Assembly: GCF_963576545.1 (NCBI RefSeq)
Contig: NC_083639.1
Coordinates: forward strand, 28,897,329-28,961,328
Reading direction: 5' to 3'
Origin: Limanda limanda
Taxonomy: Eukaryota > Chordata > Actinopteri > Pleuronectiformes > Pleuronectidae
DNA length: 64,000 bases
The notes below the pieces were generated by a model. The model was given only the letters and a program-made list of their open reading frames with translations, did no database searches and was not told where the DNA came from. This document shows positions 50,394 through 63,849 of this stretch, in pieces. How positions within the stretch are numbered: position 1 is the stretch's first letter; the number at the start of each line of letters is the position of its first letter. A program made the translations under genes and the position numbers.

Positions 50394-51657
50394 GTAAAAA
50401 GGGAACTGCCCTAAACTGTCCCAGCTCATGATGTGTGTGTGTGAACAGAGACTCGTCCTAAACGCTTTGAGTCGGGCAGGTTAGTAGTTTAATTCCCTCT
50501 CTGGCCACTCACAGGTATTTGTTGCAGTGAGCCGTAAGGCCACTAAATGAAATACATTCAATTAAAATGCCTGAGGCGATATGAGGAATCTGCTCCGAAC
50601 CTTTTTTCATAGCTTGTCAGGGCGCTGACCTTTTCAAGCTGACAGCCCGGCCCCCCCCCCCGGTCCCCTGGTTGAACTGCGACGTCCCGTAAAGAGCAGA
50701 ACATGCAGGTTAAATATATTGCCACCATGGGGATCTTCAAACTGTCATCTCTCTGTTCCTCCTCCATTCCGGGAAGATGATGATGATGATGGCGGCGGCG
50801 GCGGGATAAAAGCAGGCGGGAGGTGAATCTCTTTTCTCTTTTTTTCTCTGGTGGCCACTTTTTCTAAAGGTTAACGCCATCGATCCAATTTGCGGACGAG
50901 GGAGATTGGTTTGTGTGTGTGTGTGTGTGTGTGTGTGAGATCGTATTGATACTGATAATCTGATAACTGGTTTTATTGGAGGAGGAGCGGGGGGGGGGAG
51001 CGGAGGAGAGGAAAAAATGAAAAAAGATGATTTGCTGTGTGCAGCTTGGATACTATTCAATACAACAGCTTTATTATTGAATAATACAGACTAAACTCTC
51101 ATCTGATTTATTCTAAAGTAAAAAGGGCATAAAATAGAGCTTTTAGAAAAATGGGGATTCAATAATAATTTGTTTGTGCAATGAAGTGAAATTCTGGTTT
51201 TGATAAGGTTTAGTTTCACCACATCAATTATGATTATGGTTACAAGGAGAATCGTATAAATTAAGGTGCAGGAAACGTCGTGGTCAAAAGTAAACTTCCT
51301 CCTGTTATACGAAATCAAATCCAGATGTATTTTGAGTTTTGCCCATTTATCGTCTGCTAACATGATGGAGGTTTTTAACCTGTACCGTTTTGTGTGGGTG
51401 TATCAGTTCAAAAAACAGTATTTATTTTTTGTTTTATAATAACTGTCAATGCCATATTTTAGACATAATGCAAAAGTACAATAAGTGTGTGTGGCCAGGA
51501 TGATGGGTGGTTTGAATATGACGTGAGGAGTTTATCTTTTAGCTTTTTAAGTCTAATTCAAATGAACTTATCCTCATAGAAAGTAAACACCTGAACAAAT
51601 AGTCTCTCATGGACCAAAGTGCAGAAATAGTTCCAATTAGCACAATAACAACAAAAC

Positions 51658-51910
51658 TAGGGCTGGGCAAGTTAACTCGTTTAATCGAGTTAACTCAAGT
51701 GATGAGTTAACTCGATTGTTTATCCGCCAATTATTTTCTTTTTTCCTGTTCTGCAGCAGTCAGCAACAGACTTTCACAAAATAAAAGCCTGACTTTCACA
51801 ATAAAACAATAAATAATCTAACCTGAGTTAATGCGAGATAAAATAATTAATCGAGTTAACTCATCACTTGAGTTAACTCGAGTTAAAACGAGTTAACTTG
51901 CCCAGCCCTA
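51658..51910 (-). mobile_element. Foldback hAT-type MITE, copy 3
   Basis: 253-bp copy of the same element with a perfect 8-bp target duplication AACAAAAC on both sides. Same orientation as copy 2, 1.26 kb from it, in ptprt intron 5. Confidence 0.9.
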
Positions 51911-52759
51911 AACAAAACACAACAACTCTATGTGTCAAACATAATTACTGGTGATTATGGTGCTGAGTGTACACACGTGTGTAAACACAGTAAAAAGTGA
52001 TTGGCATCTTAACCGAGTTTAATCCTGATTTAAAGGGACTCTTACCTTTGTTGCATTTGAGAATTACAGCACATTCAAATCATTCCGCCTTCCTCCAATG
52101 CCCCACCCCCTCGTTCCCATCCGCTGTGTTTTTTTGAAGAAACTTTATTTACAAGCAGACTTACAATCTACTGCCTCCGCGCACGCACGTGAGTTTTTGT
52201 TTACCAAAGCAATGGATCCGGTAAGTTATATACATTTACATTCACATGCCTTGATGACGCGGGCCCGAATGCGCCACAAGAAGCAGACGGAAAACCTGCA
52301 TGTCCATGCAGCAAACAGACAGGTCTGTCGGCCAATAAGGTCCTTCGGTCCGAAGAATTTTATTGGTTGAAGTTTTCACTAAATATTATGAGAGTGAAAT
52401 AATTGTTTGTTTTTACTCCTGGTGGCTCTGTCTTGCATTTTAGAGTGTCATGACCTTATTAATACCAATTTAACCTTATCCACAAAAAGTGTAAAAATGC
52501 AACAAAGGTAAGAGTCCCTTTAAATTATGTTAAACAAAAAATTGGTAATATGCCTGAATTAATCCAATCAAAATAGAAAACATACTGAAAGACTAACAAA
52601 CAAACCAAAGGAACACTGTGTGTGTGCTTGTTTATCACGCTTTGTGTTGCTCTGGCCCTGTGAGGCTCTAAACAGCCGAGTGAGACACTGTGTTGGTTTT
52701 GTCCTGGTCTGGGAGTTCAGTTTATCTGCTGAACCGAACCTGTGACTGTGGTCGCTCAC

Positions 52760-52914
52760 CTGCAGTGCGCCACGATGGGCCCGGCGTCCGGCGGGTTGAG
52801 GAACTTGACCTGTCGGATGAAGCCCAGCAGCCCGGTGGCGTAGCAGGGAACGCCGTGGTCCGGCCAGCTGGTGAAATGGAACTGCCGGAGCTCGCGGATC
52901 TCGTGGTGACCCTT
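52760..52914 (-). CDS. ptprt: ptprt D1 exon e (WPD loop and catalytic Cys)
   Basis: 155-nt exon encoding [20 protein letters not shown], then [31 protein letters not shown] and two bases of Ser. It carries the WPD-loop general acid Asp ([10 protein letters not shown]) and the nucleophilic Cys of the HCX5R signature. The intron splits the Ser codon directly after this Cys. Acceptor TTTTCAG, donor GTGAGC. PIVAHC is slightly unusual; PIVVHC is the commoner form. Confidence 0.94.
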
Positions 52915-54351
52915 CTGAAAAGAAACACACACAGGCGTAAGATTCTGCCTCTGCGGGAAAAGCCCACGGCCATTTTGAGGAAGACCAGGAGATGAATCAC
53001 GGATCTTTGGCTCCGTACGGAGAACAAATCGATCTGGTGGAGGTGGAGATCGGCTCTTGGGCCACTTCTGAGAACAAGAGGCTCATTTGACTAATTGACA
53101 GGAAAAATCTGAAGAAGCCGATGGACATTCTGACTCCACCGAAACAAAGATGAAGTGATTTCACAAATCTCACGATGATCCTTTTAGGAAAGGAAGTGTC
53201 ACGGCTCGGTTCGGTCGCCTGATTTGAAAGAAGATGATATCTTTCTGCGAGAGCTAAAATATCACAAGAGCTCAAAGATGAACAGAATAATGTGTTATTT
53301 GCAACTATGAAATTGAATATAGTGAGAAAAACACTTTGATGTCAGCGGTGAAAAAGGTGGCTGGAGAGAAATGTTTTTTTTTAAAGATTGAGATTAAAAA
53401 ATAAATCCAAATTGCAACTTTCTCAGAGATACAGAAATGGACAGATTAGTGCAAAACAATAGAGATGATAGGGAAATGAAAATGGCGAGAGGCTTCTGTT
53501 GTGGCTCCGCGTGTGATAGCATCTTGACATTTTAATGACGGACTTTCGAGAAACGGGAAGAGCTTGTAAATACTTGAATGTGTTACAATGGGAACGATAA
53601 TACGACATTCTGATGATTAATAGATTGATATGAACAAATCGTTGTCTTCAGAGTTTCCTGTTCAACAGAAGAAGAATCAAGACGTTAGTTCTGGTTCAGT
53701 CCAGATCCGGCTGCCGATGGTTGGACGCAAGAAACTTTAAAGTTGTTATGACGAGAATCATTCGTTTCTAGAGACCTGATTTTCACAGTGTTTGAAATTC
53801 TGCAAAAAGTAAAGAAATGTTTATGATGTTATAAGTACAAGTAGTTTGTCTGTTCAGAGGATTACAAAAAAAACCACTGAGGCAACGCGTTGAGGATTGA
53901 CTGAAGTTAAGGAAACTAGGATTTGTTTGTTTTGTCATGGACAATATGACTGAAACCAGTGGAAACACAGCTGACCTTGTCCTAAATTAAGATTTGTAAA
54001 GTTGCTGCAGTGGTGGTGAGTTCAAGTATTACAACAATTCTTTCTGCGACATAGTAGATAGTAGATTTTTCTCTATTTAAATTATTATCATCATATTCAT
54101 ATCATCTTTATGGTCCGACTGGTCAATAGCTGCACTGATTTGTTCTCAGAGCTGTGATATTGTAGGCAGCAGATTACAGAGTTAGCAAATATCTGTTTAA
54201 CATGTTGGTTCTATCAGCAACTGAAAGACAGACGCATCCCTTGAGAGGTGGTGGAGCAGAGACACGGAGCTAAAAGAGGAAACCTATTTGATTCACAGCC
54301 ACCAGGGGGCCAGATGATCGTGTTTATCTGTAACCTATTAACTTGATGTTA

Positions 54352-54379
54352 ATTGACAGGATTGGTGAATCCTGTCAAT
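54352..54379. repeat. 12-bp inverted repeat, 4-nt loop
   Basis: ATTGACAGGATT, GGTG, AATCCTGTCAAT: perfect hairpin in ptprt intron 4. Confidence 0.95.
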
Positions 54380-56340
54380 GAAGCTTCTGGGACAGCTCGG
54401 TGGATTCTGTCACATTCAGACCTGTCGGGTTTTAACCGTGTAGCTCTGAAGGTGCGTGCCAGTTTGCTGAAGACAGGCGACTACACTCCATCAGCCTGAA
54501 GCCTCGAGATCCAACTCCTCTCGGGGCATCCAGCCACATCTCTCCTCCCGGGACGGATTCATTTCCCAACTTTTTGACAGCTCGCAAAACGCTGCATTAG
54601 ATATGTACGACCCTTTCTTCAGCTTCCAGCAGTCGGAAGTTTAAGTCACAGCAGCACCGGCCGGCCCCGGTTTTAATAATTCACGCCGACGGATCGTCTT
54701 ATACTGTTGGAAGCTCAACGGATCTTAAACTGTCCTCCTCAGTTCACTTTGCTCTCCGAGAATAGATCCGAGAGGAAATTGCTCTTTGGAAAAAAGCGCC
54801 CGTTTCTGTTCTGGTACAGACAAGGTTGCGGTGAATTGTTTGCTTTGGCTGAGTTTCCTGTGATCACTTGAGAAGCCGGCAGACGCGAGAGAGTCAGAGG
54901 TAGAGGTCGAGAAACGGAGACGCACGGAGATGAGAGGGAAAGTGAGACGGAGGGAAAGTGGTGTCGTGGGGAAGGATGAAGAAACGCAGACACACAAAGA
55001 GAGAGACGGAGACGCAGGGAAGCCAGACAGGAGGAAAATAAAACCCAGAAGAAGCAGGAGGTGATTTGCTAACTCGACTTTCCATTGATTTGCTCTCTTG
55101 TGATGTTGAAATTACTTCTGTAAATCGATAGACGCCAGCCGAGGCCTCGCATCCATGACGGGCTGGTTTTAAAAAACATAAAAGCATCAATTTCTACGAT
55201 TCTCTTCATATTTTAAATTTCTTATTAAGACAAATTGGCAACGGCTGAGGGACAGAATCTCTCGTTGTTCTGCAGTGAATCTTCATGAGGCACAAACACT
55301 GGTATTTAAGTTAAGAGACAAACTTTCTCCTCAGTTCTATTCCAGCTCAACAAGTCCAGATAATGTTAATCGTTTCAGCTGCTGGTGAATAACAAATTAT
55401 ACACACGGCTTCGAGGTGTTAGATTCCTCGAGCACTTTATTAGGAACAGCTTTCTCATAATGGGTTTCCTCCCGTTGCTCTCAAAACATCTCCAGGTCTT
55501 TGAGATATGACTTCATCAGTGTCTGCTCCAGGTTTACAGCATTTCTACGATGTAATGATTCTGATTCTGATGTTCTACCGAATCCCAGTGGTGTTGTACT
55601 GGTTTCCGGTGGTGAAATGGTAAAGTGGGGACACAAGGCACATGGACTAGCACCAATAGTCAGGATATGACTTTGGCATTCAAACTTTGATTGAATATCT
55701 TTAAAGCTGACCCTGTGACCTCACCCTCTTTTGTAGGATTTCATTTCACTCTGCGTTTCCGTGTTTTCCATCAGATGCTTAAACGGGATTAAAGTTCAAG
55801 GGACTTTGGAAGTTTGGTCACAAAAGGCCCGAGCAACCGTTTATCTATAAAAAGCCCATAATTGTCCTTTTTCGCATATTACTGGAAGATCTCCTTCAGG
55901 TCGAGTGTTGAGGAATAACACAGGAGAACCAACCGTTCCCTGGAGACATGTGAACGTGTCCAACAACAGACAGACACACGTCCACTGGGGGGGGCCGGGG
56001 GGGTTCTACAGATGCACATACAGTAAGCACTTGGTTCTGCAGCTCCCTCAGTCCAGCTGTCTAATCTGTGTACTGTGTGTGAGCTGGTCCTCATCCTGCT
56101 GGGATTCTGTTTGCTTCTGCTTGCTTTGTCCAGATCCCTGAGCCACTGACCAGCCTGTGTTCTGCTGCTCTGGATCCATTGGACGTGTCTGACGCCCGTT
56201 TCTTGACAGGGTGCGAAAAACACTGTAAAACTATAGTTTGTACAAATTCTTCCGACGAGTGTCTGACCCCTTCAGGCTGAGTGTGGTTTCCTGTGATGAT
56301 TTCATGTCCATCATGTTTGTGTTGCTCTCACACACACACA

Positions 56341-56378
<38 letters not shown>

Positions 56379-56727
56379 GTCATCCTCGGTGCTGAATTAA
56401 TCTCCTTGGTCGTGTCATTAGAAAACCTTTTCATTAAGAACCTGTTCCCACTACTGACTGCAATTAAAGCTGTTTAACTGTGGTGCACAACCTGGAAACT
56501 GTCCTTACCTCCGTCACACACACACACACACAGACACACACACACACACACACATACACACACACATACAAACACACAGGCGCAAAAACCTACTGTAGTT
56601 TAAAGATAGTGAATTTCGTATAAGTGTGTTCGTGTGAGTGGTGTGTATTTCTACTTATGCATACAGCAGAATGACAGGCATTTCAAAAGCAGCTTTCCTT
56701 TGAATTTTTGAGTACTTGGGGGGGGCG

Positions 56728-56744
56728 CACACACACACACACAC

Positions 56745-56797
<53 letters not shown>

Positions 56798-56818
56798 CAC
56801 ACACACACACACACACTC
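56728..56818. repeat. (AC)n microsatellite
   Basis: About 90 nt of AC with two GC interruptions, directly preceded by a GGGGGG run. Confidence 0.95.
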
Positions 56819-57811
56819 AGAGGTGGTATGGATTAATAACTTGCTAAATGAGCTGACAGCGAGGACTCGAAGACTCGTCTTCATAAGCTGCTTTCACACG
56901 AGTGACGGGGGGGGGGAAGGAAATACAGGATTGAAGAAGAAGTAGAGAGACACAGAGAGGGAAGAGAGAGAGAGAAACACATCAGAGAGCAGGAAGGAAA
57001 GATGACGGATGTGCAGTGGTGACGTGTTAATATATGCTTTTATTTGTGTGTTTATATATATTTTTATTTGTGTGTTAATATATATATATTGTTATTTGTG
57101 TGCATATATATATTTTTATGTGTTTTTATTTGTCACTGTACAGTTTGAGCTTCTACTTGGAAAAAGGAGGGATCCAAACCCCCCCCCCCATTATAAACAA
57201 AATGGCTGTCTTCCTCTTCACAACCAAACCTAAACCATTTCAAGCTATTAATTATTATTATGAAGCAGAATATGTTTCCTTTAAATGAAATAACTAAAAA
57301 TGGAAAGAGGACTTTCAGTATCTGTCTATGCTGTTTTGACAATACTTTTGTAAAGTATATGAAATAAATGAGTTGGTGAAATAAGAAACAATGGATGAGC
57401 CGTGATGAGAAAGAGCGATAATAAAAGAAGAGAAAAGGGATTGAAAACATCACAGAGTGGTTTTCAGAAAATCAAGGATTTGGATCCGAGCCCTGTTTTC
57501 TTCTGGTGAAGTGTTTACGCTGATTTCCATTCACTGTACAGAGCCTCGTAAAAAACTGCATCACAACAGTGACGGCACATTTCCCGCTTCCACCCGTCTC
57601 CTCTCCTCTCAAATCCCCCCCCCCCGCCTGATTACAAGGGCCCCAATTACTTGTCGAGCGTCCTCTTAAACAGCGAGAAACAAACAAATAACAACGCTCG
57701 CTCGCCTCAAATCCCCAATCACACATCGGCTAGAATGCTAATCCAGGTTTCGGTCTTTTGAAAAGAACAAATAAATGGAGGCGATAAGTAACGAGCAACA
57801 ATGAGAGAAGC

Positions 57812-59652
57812 TGAGCAGCTTGGACTGATGGGAACAGACCTGGACTGATGGGAACAGACCTGGACTGATGGGAACAGACCCGGACTGATGGGAACAGACC
57901 CGGACTGATGGGAACAGACCTGGACTGATGGGAACAGACCTGGACTGATGTGAACCAACCTGGACTGATGGGAACAGACCTGGACTGATGGGAACAGACC
58001 CGGACTGATGGGAACAGACCCGGACTGATGGGAACAGACCTGGACTGATGGACACAGACCTGGACTGAAGGGAACAGACCTGGACTGATGGGAACAGACC
58101 TGGACTGATGGGAACAGACCTGGACTGATGGACACAGACCTGGACTGATGGGAACAGACCTGCCTGGACTGATGGACACAGACCTGGACTGATGGGAACA
58201 GACCTGGACTGATGGGAACAGACCTGGACTGATGGGAACAGACCTGGACTGATGGGAACAGACCTGGACTGATGGGAACAGACCTGGACTGATGGAAACA
58301 GACCTGGACTGATGGGAACAGACCTGGACTGATGGGAACAGACCTGGACTGATGGGAACAGACCTGGACTGATGGGAACAGACCTGGACTGATGGGAACA
58401 GACCTGGACTGATGTGAACCAACCTGGACTGATGGGAACAGACCTGGACTGATGGGAACAGAGCTGGACTGATGGGAACAGAGCTGGACTGATGGGAACA
58501 GAGCTGGACTGATGGGAACAGACCTGGACTGATGGGAACAGAGCTGGACTGATGGGAACAGACCTGGACTGATGGGAACAGACCTGGACTGATGGGAACA
58601 GACCTGGACTGATGGGAACAGACCTGGACTGATGGGAACAGACCTGGACTGATGGGAACAGACCTGGACTGATGGGAACAGACCTGGACTGATGGGAACA
58701 GACCTGGACTGATGGGAACAGACCTGGACTGATGGACACAGACCTGGACTGATGGGAACAGACCTGGACTGATGGGAACAGCCCTGGACTGATGGGAACA
58801 GACCTGGACTGATGGGAACAGACCTGGACTGATGGGAACAGACCTGAGCTGATGGGAACAGACCTGGACTGATGGGAACAGACCTGGACTGATGGGAACA
58901 GACCTGGACTGATGGGAACAGACCTGAGCTGATGGGAACAGACCTGGACTGATGGGAACAGACCTGGACTGATGGGAACAGCCCTGGACTGATGGGAACA
59001 GACCTGGACTGATGGGAACAGACCTGGACTGATGGGAACAGACATGGACTGATGGGAACAGACCTGGACTGATGGGAACAGACCTGGACTGATGGGAACA
59101 GACCTGGACTGATGGGAACAGACCTGGACTGATGGGAACAGACCTGGACTGATGGGAACAGACCTGGACTGATGGGAACAGCCCTGGACTGATGGGAACA
59201 GACCTGGACTGATGGACACAGACCTGGACTGATGTGAACCAACCTGGACTGATGTGAACAGACCTGGACTGATGGGAACAGACCTGGACTGATGTGAACC
59301 AACCTGGACTGATGTGAACAGACCTGGACTGATGGGAACAGACCTGGACTGATGTGAACCAACCTGGACTGATGTGAACAGACCTGGACTGATGGGAACA
59401 GACCTGGACTGATGGACACAGACCTGGACTGATGGGAACAGACCTGGACTGATGTGAACCAACCTGGACTGATGTGAACAGACCTGGACTGATGGGAACA
59501 GACCTGGACTGATGGGAACAGACCTGGACTGATGGGAACAGACCTGGACTGATGGGAACAGACCTGGACTGATGGGAACAGACCTGGACTGATGGGAACA
59601 GACCTGGACTGATGGGAACAGACCTGGACTGATGGGAACAGACCTGGACTGA
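57812..59652. repeat. 20-bp minisatellite, about 92 units
   Basis: Tandem array of GACCTGGACTGATGGGAACA with few variants (GGACACA, GTGAACCA, GAGCTG). Since 20 is not a multiple of 3 and the unit has no stop in any minus-strand frame, all three minus frames stay open for hundreds of codons; these frames are not genes. A 60-bp higher-order unit (two GTG variants and one GGG) repeats at 59221-59400. One extra TGCC shifts the register near 58161. Confidence 0.98.
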
Positions 59653-59848
59653 ATGTTCAGATCCTCTGTAAACACTACGACAAAGACATCAACTGCATTG
59701 TTCTGCTGTGATGTGAGGAAACAAATCTTCGTACGTTTCTTTGTTTCTCCTCCGATTGTACGAATCCCTGTGATACGTCGGGTTTCGGACCCCCTCGATT
59801 ATAAAGCCATACATTCCAAAATTCATCTTCTGTGCGGATCTCGTTTAC

Positions 59849-59965
59849 CTTCTGCACGGTGAACGTCCGTATGACGTATTCTGCGAGTGGTTCGGTTTCG
59901 ATCAGGGTCACCTTGATGTCGCCGTACACCTCGGTCTCATCGGGCCAGTAGCGCACACACTTCAC
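59849..59965 (-). CDS. ptprt: ptprt D1 exon d (KCVRYWP segment)
   Basis: 117-nt, 39-codon exon in phase 0 at both ends, encoding [35 protein letters not shown] and TVQK. The KC-x-x-YWP motif is conserved in PTP domains. Acceptor TGTTGCAG, donor GTAAAC. Its donor lies only about 200 nt from a 1.8 kb minisatellite in the next intron. Skipping would keep the frame but remove a core strand of D1. Confidence 0.93.
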
Positions 59966-60869
<904 letters not shown>

Positions 60870-60906
60870 CTTGCGTGGCGATGTAATGTCTGGGTCTGTG
60901 GTAGCC
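60870..60906 (-). CDS. ptprt: ptprt D1 exon b (37 nt micro-exon)
   Basis: Very short exon encoding GYHRPRHYIATQ plus the first base of Gly. It is flanked by acceptor TGTCTCACAG and donor GTAATT. The short IATQGP-containing exon is typical of receptor PTP D1 domains. Skipping it would break the frame. Confidence 0.9.
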
Positions 60907-61569
60907 CTGTGAGACAGAAACAAAAGATCTTAGTCACCCTCTCTTTCCTCAGCCTCCGTTTTCCTCTCGTTTTGTCTTCTTCAGTTCTTTACCACTTTCC
61001 TTTATTTTCTTACTTTCATCCCTTTTTTATTGGGCTCTTTTAATTTGTGCACTCCCTCCACTCGTCCCAGGAGCACAACTCAAGGTCGTTTCCCCAAACA
61101 AACACAAAACTCAATGACAGGAAGAATCTTGAATTTCGCCCTTTATGAAAAGCAATGACTCTCTTACCAACGATTACCCCCCCCCCCATGGGAGATATAA
61201 CCTTGCTGAGATAAAAAACATTCTCTTCAATGAACGTTTGATTCCAAATAAATATTCATTAAGAACCTCGTTGTGGGTGAGAGATGAAATTGGAAAGTTA
61301 ACGACTGGACGGAGGAGAGGAACGAGGGAAACACACTGATGGATGCATGAGTGTGATTATATTTCCATTTTTGCAAAGACTCATGTGAATTTTAAGAGAC
61401 ATTTTGTATTTTGTTCTGCTTCAAACGTCCGTCAGAGATGTTGAGACTAGTTTAGGTTCATGTCAAATGTAGCTTTTGTCAGAATTAGGGTCTAGACTCT
61501 AGAGCAGGAAGTTCTGACGGTCTAGCGTCTTTTACCAGGAGACCACCACAGAAGTGTGTGTAGACTCAC
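60907..61569 (-). other. ptprt: ptprt intron 1 of this window (663 nt)
   Basis: No repeat or exon recognised apart from a short C run near 61180 and a pyrimidine-rich stretch upstream of the exon b acceptor. Confidence 0.8.
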
Positions 61570-61646
61570 GTCGATGTAGTTGGCGTTGATGTAGTCGGAG
61601 TGGGGGTCTCCCTCCAGCAGCTGCAGGCGGACCCTGGTGTGGTCGT
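61570..61646 (-). CDS. ptprt: ptprt D1 exon a (start of D1 visible here)
   Basis: The 77-nt exon lies between acceptor CCCCACAG and donor GTGAGT. It starts in phase 1 (two bases of a split codon, likely Tyr) and ends in phase 0. It encodes [20 protein letters not shown] then ANYID, the conserved [10 protein letters not shown] segment of PTP domains, which lies beside the active-site cleft. The preceding exon (KNRY-type substrate-recognition loop) was not found up to 64000, so that intron is at least 2.35 kb. Confidence 0.92.
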
Positions 61647-63284
61647 CTGTGGGGTCAGATAGCAGAAAAATACAACAGGCCTAAAGTTACATTTACCCAC
61701 AGATCTGAGCAGTAACTGTCTGGCTGGGGTCCGACCCACGAACTTCACAGCTCCCGTCGTTAGGTTTTCACTTCTTAACGTGACACATTTTTACACTGCG
61801 ATCGTTGTCTTCTTCCTTCAGTGGCAACAGATGTTTTCATCCCAAAAACATCTGGAGGATACCGAGCGTCACAACTTCTGACCGACTGACTTTAAAAACA
61901 TCCGGAAAGATTCAACAGGCATGGTTTGGTTTTGGTTTGGTTTTATTCGGTCACTTCATTTGACTTTCAGCTCGGTCCAGTTCCATTCAGATGAGCTTAA
62001 CGGAAGCTGTAACATCGGCAGTAAACATTTTTGCACAACACAGATTCATAACATGTTGTTTTGACGAGTCTGCGTTTATGGGACAAACACTGTTTTACAA
62101 CGAGCTGCGAGTTTATTTACTTTCAAATGATCCATAACAACTTATACCTGCAAAACAGCACATAACCACCGATGGTACGAGTCATTTTTTTATTAATGTC
62201 GCTGTTTCCTTTCTGCTGATTCTCAAATACTTCTCTAAAAAGTGACTGAAGCGGCTCCAGGTCAATATAGACACAAGATTATCACTCACATTTATATATC
62301 TAGCAACCTTTCATTTGAGTTTGAACATCGTGCTCTGGTGTGGTCAAGTCACCGGATCTAAACCCCCCCTTCTTTCATCTCTCCCCTTTTTAGAGTCAAT
62401 TATTTTGTCCTGGCCTCTAATAGTCGTCCATATTATTAAGACACGCTGAATGAGGGTGATTATAGCTAATTGCCAGAGGTGATTTTGTTTAGCTGTAACG
62501 TAGCAACGGTAGATAAGTGCAGATGATTTAGCCTGATTATATCCACTCGTCTCTCTCAGGGGTTTTTAAAATTTCATGTCATTTTCCTTTCTTTTTCATT
62601 TTCCACTCATCGCTTTGAGCCTTGAGAAATATCAGGAGGCCTGAGAGGGGAATCATGCTGCTTTCAAAATAAGATCTCTGCATCGTCTTGACCTTTTCTC
62701 CTGGACATAAACTGAGCTCAATTTAAGATCAATAGGAGAATTATACTTTTTTCTCATACTTCTCAAATTAAGCTTCGGAGAAATAGCCTCTTGCCTGCAG
62801 CCTTAGAAATACTCCTATTTCCGTCCCCTTTAAAAGAATCTATATTTGTCTCAAGTAATTGAGATTGGACACATGAGCACTCTTAATGCATGTTGCTTTT
62901 CCATTTTTGAGTTAATGTATTTGCAGTGGTGCTTTAGCTTGCTCTGAAGCAGCAGCCGCTAAAGAGGTACCGGCTTTTTATTTATAACAATGTTATTATT
63001 ATTATTATTATTTTGTCGGTTTATTTTTTGCAAAGGTCTTTAAGATCTTTTTTATTGTTGAGGTAAAATAAAGATCCACAAGAAGAGACAAGATTAGATT
63101 TGATCTAGTCTCTCGCTCCAGCATTTCTCTAAAGAGAGGTTCAGGAAAAACAGATCAGAATTTTGTAATCCTCACATAAACAGATGATTATTATCCATCT
63201 CTCGTGACACAATGAAAAGACTGTAACTGTAAATAAATAAATAATTCCACCCTAACCCTTTTCCATTGTGATTATAGATCCAGT

Positions 63285-63331
63285 GATACGACTGGAGATG
63301 TGAGCAGACGACTCACATCTCCAGTCGTATC
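63285..63331. repeat. Perfect 20-bp inverted repeat with 7-nt loop
   Basis: Left arm GATACGACTGGAGATGTGAG (63285-63304), loop CAGACGA, right arm 63312-63331 exactly complementary. It is not part of a recognised transposon end and not a simple repeat. Confidence 0.95.
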
Positions 63332-63849
63332 CATGCAGCTTCCTCTGTGTTGACAGCCGGAGCACGGGAGCAATCATGTTGTCGAGTGTAAGCAAACACA
63401 TTTTTTAGTTTTGTGTGAATATCGTGGAGTCGATGTGTCAATTTTCTATTCGCGGTCGAGACACAGAACGACTCGTCCAGTGGAGTAATCACGATCAGAG
63501 CGAGCAGGGAAACTACAGAGGAGCTCGACTCTGAGGAAGATCCTTGATGTTGGATGGACGGGATGCGTTTGAAAGAGCCAGAGGGAAAGTAGCCGGGTAG
63601 TAATACTTTAATTTACTAACAGTAAACACGAGGTAGAGTACACGCCCCTCCCCGCCCGTGCTGCTGTTGACCGGAAAACACACAAGCACTCGTAACAAGT
63701 GCTTGTGTGTGTGTGCACATCGAGTGAGATACCTCTTCCGACTATACCTTGAATAAAAAATACAAAAAATACAAAAAAATCTAAATTAAAAAAAAAAAAA
63801 AAATACAAAAAATTTTTGACACTCACAATTTAGTAGCACTTAAATGGCA

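Larger units (their letters stand above)
48839..52759 (-). other. ptprt: ptprt intron 5 (3.92 kb), splitting the D1 signature
   Basis: Intron between the catalytic Cys exon and the P-loop Arg exon. It contains CA/TG repeats (49016-49056, 49561-49650), a purine-rich block (49125-49500, GA-rich with GGGGG runs) and two copies of the foldback MITE (50141-50393, 51658-51910). No additional exon seen. Confidence 0.85.
52915..59848 (-). other. ptprt: ptprt intron 4 (6.93 kb)
   Basis: Largest intron here. It contains the 20-bp minisatellite (57812-59652), CA repeats at 56326-56373, 56515-56577 and 56728-56818, and a 12-bp-arm hairpin (54352-54379). The remaining sequence shows no exon. Confidence 0.85.

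Noticed and set aside
57719..59675. Long minus-strand open frames of 566 and 645 codons with a SPGLFPSVQVCSHQSR repeat
   Set aside because: They are translations of the 20-bp minisatellite. All three minus frames are open, the array lies inside a ptprt intron, and no start, domain or splice evidence exists.
63285..63331. microRNA precursor
   Set aside because: The hairpin is only 47 nt with a perfect stem; flanking bases do not extend the stem, so it is too short for a standard precursor. Kept only as an unexplained hairpin.
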